NCBI GenBank assembly: GCA_903844825.1
Contig: CAIMVC010000264.1
Coordinates: 1 to 36,241 of the forward strand
Direction: 5' to 3'
Length of the DNA: 36,241 bases
Origin: an uncultured Burkholderiales bacterium
GTDB lineage: Bacteria > Pseudomonadota > Gammaproteobacteria > Burkholderiales > Burkholderiaceae_C
Below, one piece after another: positions 34,077 through 36,241 of the stretch. The stretch's first letter is position 1; each line of letters begins with the position of its first letter. The notes below the pieces were generated by a model that had not been told where the DNA came from, made no database searches, and saw only the letters and a program-made list of their open reading frames with translations. The position numbers and the translations under genes are program-made.

Positions 34077-35075
34077 TTGCGAACGGCACAGTGCCTGAGC
34101 GCAAAGCTGATTGTGAGCGGTCAGGCCAAGGTGCTTGTTGAAGGCGTCGTGCGTCTGGGCCTGCACGTCAACGCGGCCTTGTCACGATTGCTCGACGAGC
34201 TGGGTGACGGGCCTGGAGCTAGGCGTCCGGCACTGGTCAGGGGCAACTCGGGTTACGCTAACGAAGGGATCTTGTTGGAGCTCGAAGCTCGAAATCAGCC
34301 CTACTTGCTGCGGCTGCGCCAGACGGCCAACGTACAGCGGCTGGTCAGGCGCCGGTTCGAGCGCCAGGACGGGAGCCGTGCGGACAACCAGGGCTTGCAG
34401 ATGGTCGAAGACCAGTTGCAACTCCATGGCTGGAGCAAGAGGCGCCGGGTGGTGATCGTGCGCCAGCGCATCCGGGGCGGGATCGCTCGCCAAAGGCGTG
34501 TTGATGGCAAGCAATTGCGACTGGACCGGGCTGGCCCCAGCGTGCACGAGGGGGATCGGCTGTGGGAGTACGCGGTGATGGTCACCGACGTGGCCTACCC
34601 TATTGAGGCTATCGGCCAGCTCTACCGGGACCGTCTCGACTGCGAGAACGGCTTTGATGAGCTCAAGAACCCGTGGGGGCTGGGTGGTTTCACCACGCAA
34701 GACATCAACCGCTGCCAGACCACGGCACGCACTTGTGCGCTGGTCTACAACTGGTGGCGTTGGTACTGCCGCACGGCCAACCCCGGCGCACGCATGGAAG
34801 CCATCACGAGTCGCCCGTTGCGGCTGGCGGCCGTGGGCAAGGCAGCCAGTCACGCCGGGCAGACCACGCTCTACCTCACGCCCATGCATGGCAAGGCCAG
34901 CATCCTCAAATCGTTAATCGCCAATATCCGCGCGGCATTGGAGCATGTCAGGGGCACTGCCGAGCAGTTCAAAACGGCGGACCCATGGGCCGTGCTGGTG
35001 CGCTACGTAAGCGACAAAATCGCACCCGCAATTGGCCCGCTCAGACCGCCCGATGCACTGCCAGCATCTGGGTAA
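34077..35075 (+). pseudogene. 5'-truncated IS1380-type transposase
   Basis: The readable frame resembles the C-terminal two-thirds of an IS1380-family DDE transposase, with recognisable similarity from about 34170: ARRPALVRGNSGYANEG, then YRDRLDCENGFDELKNPWG and ARTCALVYNWWRWYC, then MEAITSRPLRLAAVGKAASH. Full-length members have well over 400 residues; here about 300 can be read and the N-terminal part with the first catalytic Asp is missing. The second catalytic Asp of the usual RGDSGY is Asn (RGNSGY), while the Glu of the CENGFDELKN block remains. The only starts are a TTG at 34077 and internal codons. It cannot be an active enzyme. Confidence 0.82.
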
Positions 35076-35091
35076 CTGCCGGATTTAGGAT
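35074..35091 (-). repeat. Right terminal repeat of the IS remnant
   Basis: AACTGCCGGATTTAGGAT is the exact reverse complement of 14315-14332. It overlaps the TAA of the transposase frame by two bases, a compact arrangement usual for this type of element. Confidence 0.75.
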
Positions 35092-35257
35092 GAAATCAAG
35101 CACTTGCGTGCGTGAACTGTCGAACTCGGGAGGCCAAGAAGGGCAACTACGTGCGGGTACTGCTACCCGCCGCACCTACCCAAGAGGCGGCCACGCCCAT
35201 GTTGGCCACCTTGAATACGTGTTGTAGCTGCAGCTAGTCAGTCCGTTGACCACATCG

Positions 35258-36241
35258 TCACATGGGCGGCACTACGATAACACCGGCTCTGAGGAGGCTG
35301 ATCAAGGTGTCAGCAGTCACAAATGCGCCCGTGCTGTGGACGTTGGTGAGGATGATGGTCTGGTCAATGGTCGTGCCTGTGACGCCATTAATTGGCGCTT
35401 CTAAGTCGGTGGTGATAATCGCTTCATTGCCAGACTTACTGAGCTCGACGAAGTTGCCGAAGTTTCTTAGGTTAAAGTTTTCGGTCGGTCGGGAAATGGC
35501 GTTGACGCTGTCGTTGAGCATGTTCCACAGGTCGAGCTTGTCGTCGCCCTTGAAGAGGTCGGCAGTGGTGTCAACCATGCCAGTAGTGCTGGGCGCGCTG
35601 CCACCGAGCCAGCGAAAGGTGTCTGCCCCACCCGCGCGGTCCAAGGTGGTGTAATCAAACCCCACGTCGGCCACCAGAACTTGCGTGCCGTCGGCAGTCA
35701 AGGCGCTGGTTTGGCCGGCCTCGTTCACGCCGGTTTCGGGGGCGCGGGCCACGCCGTCGCTGGGAGGGTTAAAGGAAGCCAGGCCCAACTCGGCTAGGGT
35801 CTTGACTTCATCTGCGTCGCTCACGCCGTTTTGGTTAGCGTCTTGCCAAACGGTGAAGTCGACAAACTGCTCGTCTTGCGCATCAAACACGCCGTCGTGG
35901 TTGGTGTCGAACCTGGCCGCCAAACCCGACAAGTCGGTGGCGGTGCGCCCTTGCGCAGCGGCGGTGGTGTCGTACTGGGCAAAGGCGTACTGGCTGTGGT
36001 CGTGCACCTGGCCGTCGTGGTACTTGTCCCAGACCAACACTCCGTCTTGCGCGCCGGCCCAGCCGGTGGCGTCGAGCTGGCCGTCGCCGTTGACGTCCAT
36101 CACCACATGGCCGTAACTCAAGGCTCCGTCGTGGTTGAGGTCAATGATGATTGGGAGGACTTGGAGAATGACCAGTCTATCATTTCCGTCCGCCTGGCTG
36201 GAATTGATTTGTCCACTTGTATAAGTCATATGAGCATGTCC
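35258..36241 (-). CDS. C-terminal part of a large calcium-binding, probably type-I-secreted protein (runs off the right edge)
   Basis: The frame is open to the window edge; the ATG at 36229 is only the first ATG inside the window and lacks a signal or ribosome site. About 325 residues are visible. Calcium-binding EF-hand/dockerin-like loops are DLNHDGALSYG, DVNGDGQLD, DTNHDGVFDAQDE and DANQNGVSDADE. The last 130 residues are rich in Asp, Thr and Gly with DLFKGDDKLDLWNML and end VIVVPPM, in the style of the C-terminal secretion signal region of RTX-type exported proteins such as adhesins and hemolysin-like proteins. The stop codon is at 35258-35260. It faces the IS remnant with about 165 bp between. 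The N-terminal repeats and true function lie outside the window. Confidence 0.7.
   Translation of the reverse strand, partial: GHAHMTYTSGQINSSQADGNDRLVILQVLPIIIDLNHDGALSYGHVVMDVNGDGQLDATGWAGAQDGVLVWDKYHDGQVHDHSQYAFAQYDTTAAAQGRTATDLSGLAARFDTNHDGVFDAQDEQFVDFTVWQDANQNGVSDADEVKTLAELGLASFNPPSDGVARAPETGVNEAGQTSALTADGTQVLVADVGFDYTTLDRAGGADTFRWLGGSAPSTTGMVDTTADLFKGDDKLDLWNMLNDSVNAISRPTENFNLRNFGNFVELSKSGNEAIITTDLEAPINGVTGTTIDQTIILTNVHSTGAFVTADTLISLLRAGVIVVPPM

Larger units (their letters stand above)
34077..35091 (+). mobile_element. Remnant of an IS1380-type insertion sequence (right end kept, left end lost)
   Basis: The remnant consists of the broken transposase frame and a right terminal sequence, 35074-35091, that begins in the transposase stop codon. 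Its inverted copy is found not on the left of this element but 20.7 kb away at 14315-14332. The left boundary given here is the start of the open frame and is not a true IS end. Confidence 0.7.

Noticed and set aside
35092..35257. A short frame reading EAKKGNYVRVLLPAAP between the IS remnant and the RTX-like gene.
   Set aside because: It looks protein-like but is too short, lacks a start with a ribosome site and matches no family I know.

Overview
The window looks like a chromosomal segment of a betaproteobacterium of the Burkholderiales, most likely Comamonadaceae (Rhodoferax/Polaromonas-like). The grounds are the high GC content, a 394-residue thiolase that closely resembles BktB of Cupriavidus necator, and the gene order mnmG-rsmG-LysE-parA-hydrolase-parB. 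No database search was possible, so every product name rests on motifs and remembered family sequences.

Region 1 (1-4400) holds redox and acyl-CoA genes. There is the diheme cytochrome subunit SoxA of thiosulfate oxidation, a small lipoprotein on the opposite strand, a secreted PQQ-type sugar/sorbosone dehydrogenase followed by a small cytochrome c that could accept its electrons, and BktB on the opposite strand behind a strong hairpin.

Region 2 (4500-11150) is the chromosome-segregation locus. A Phd/PIN toxin-antitoxin pair is joined directly to mnmG. Then follow rsmG, a LysE-type exporter, parA, a small alpha/beta-hydrolase-fold protein whose nucleophile serine has become glycine, and parB. 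Three parS centromere sites are written into the coding sequences of mnmG (two) and rsmG (one).

Region 3 (11300-17950) is ordinary chromosome. It contains an atypical SDR, a GlcD/Dld-type FAD oxidase, a PduO-type cobalamin adenosyltransferase whose stop codon lies inside an insertion-sequence end, and a MacA/MacB/LolD-like export system.

Region 4 (17950-35100) is accessory. It opens with a decapitated SDR gene. Next come an AraC regulator and a tightly overlapping operon that fits 2-furoate catabolism: hmfABC molybdenum furoyl-CoA dehydrogenase, hmfD CoA ligase and hmfE hydrolase. This runs into a complete five-gene branched-chain-amino-acid-type ABC importer that probably brings in the acid. 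Then comes an AT-richer nitrilase gene with its own AraC-type regulator, and a decayed IS1380-type transposase whose right end is an inverted copy of the sequence at the adenosyltransferase stop codon.

Region 5 (35258-36241, minus strand) is the C-terminal part of a large calcium-binding, probably type-I-secreted protein that runs off the right edge.
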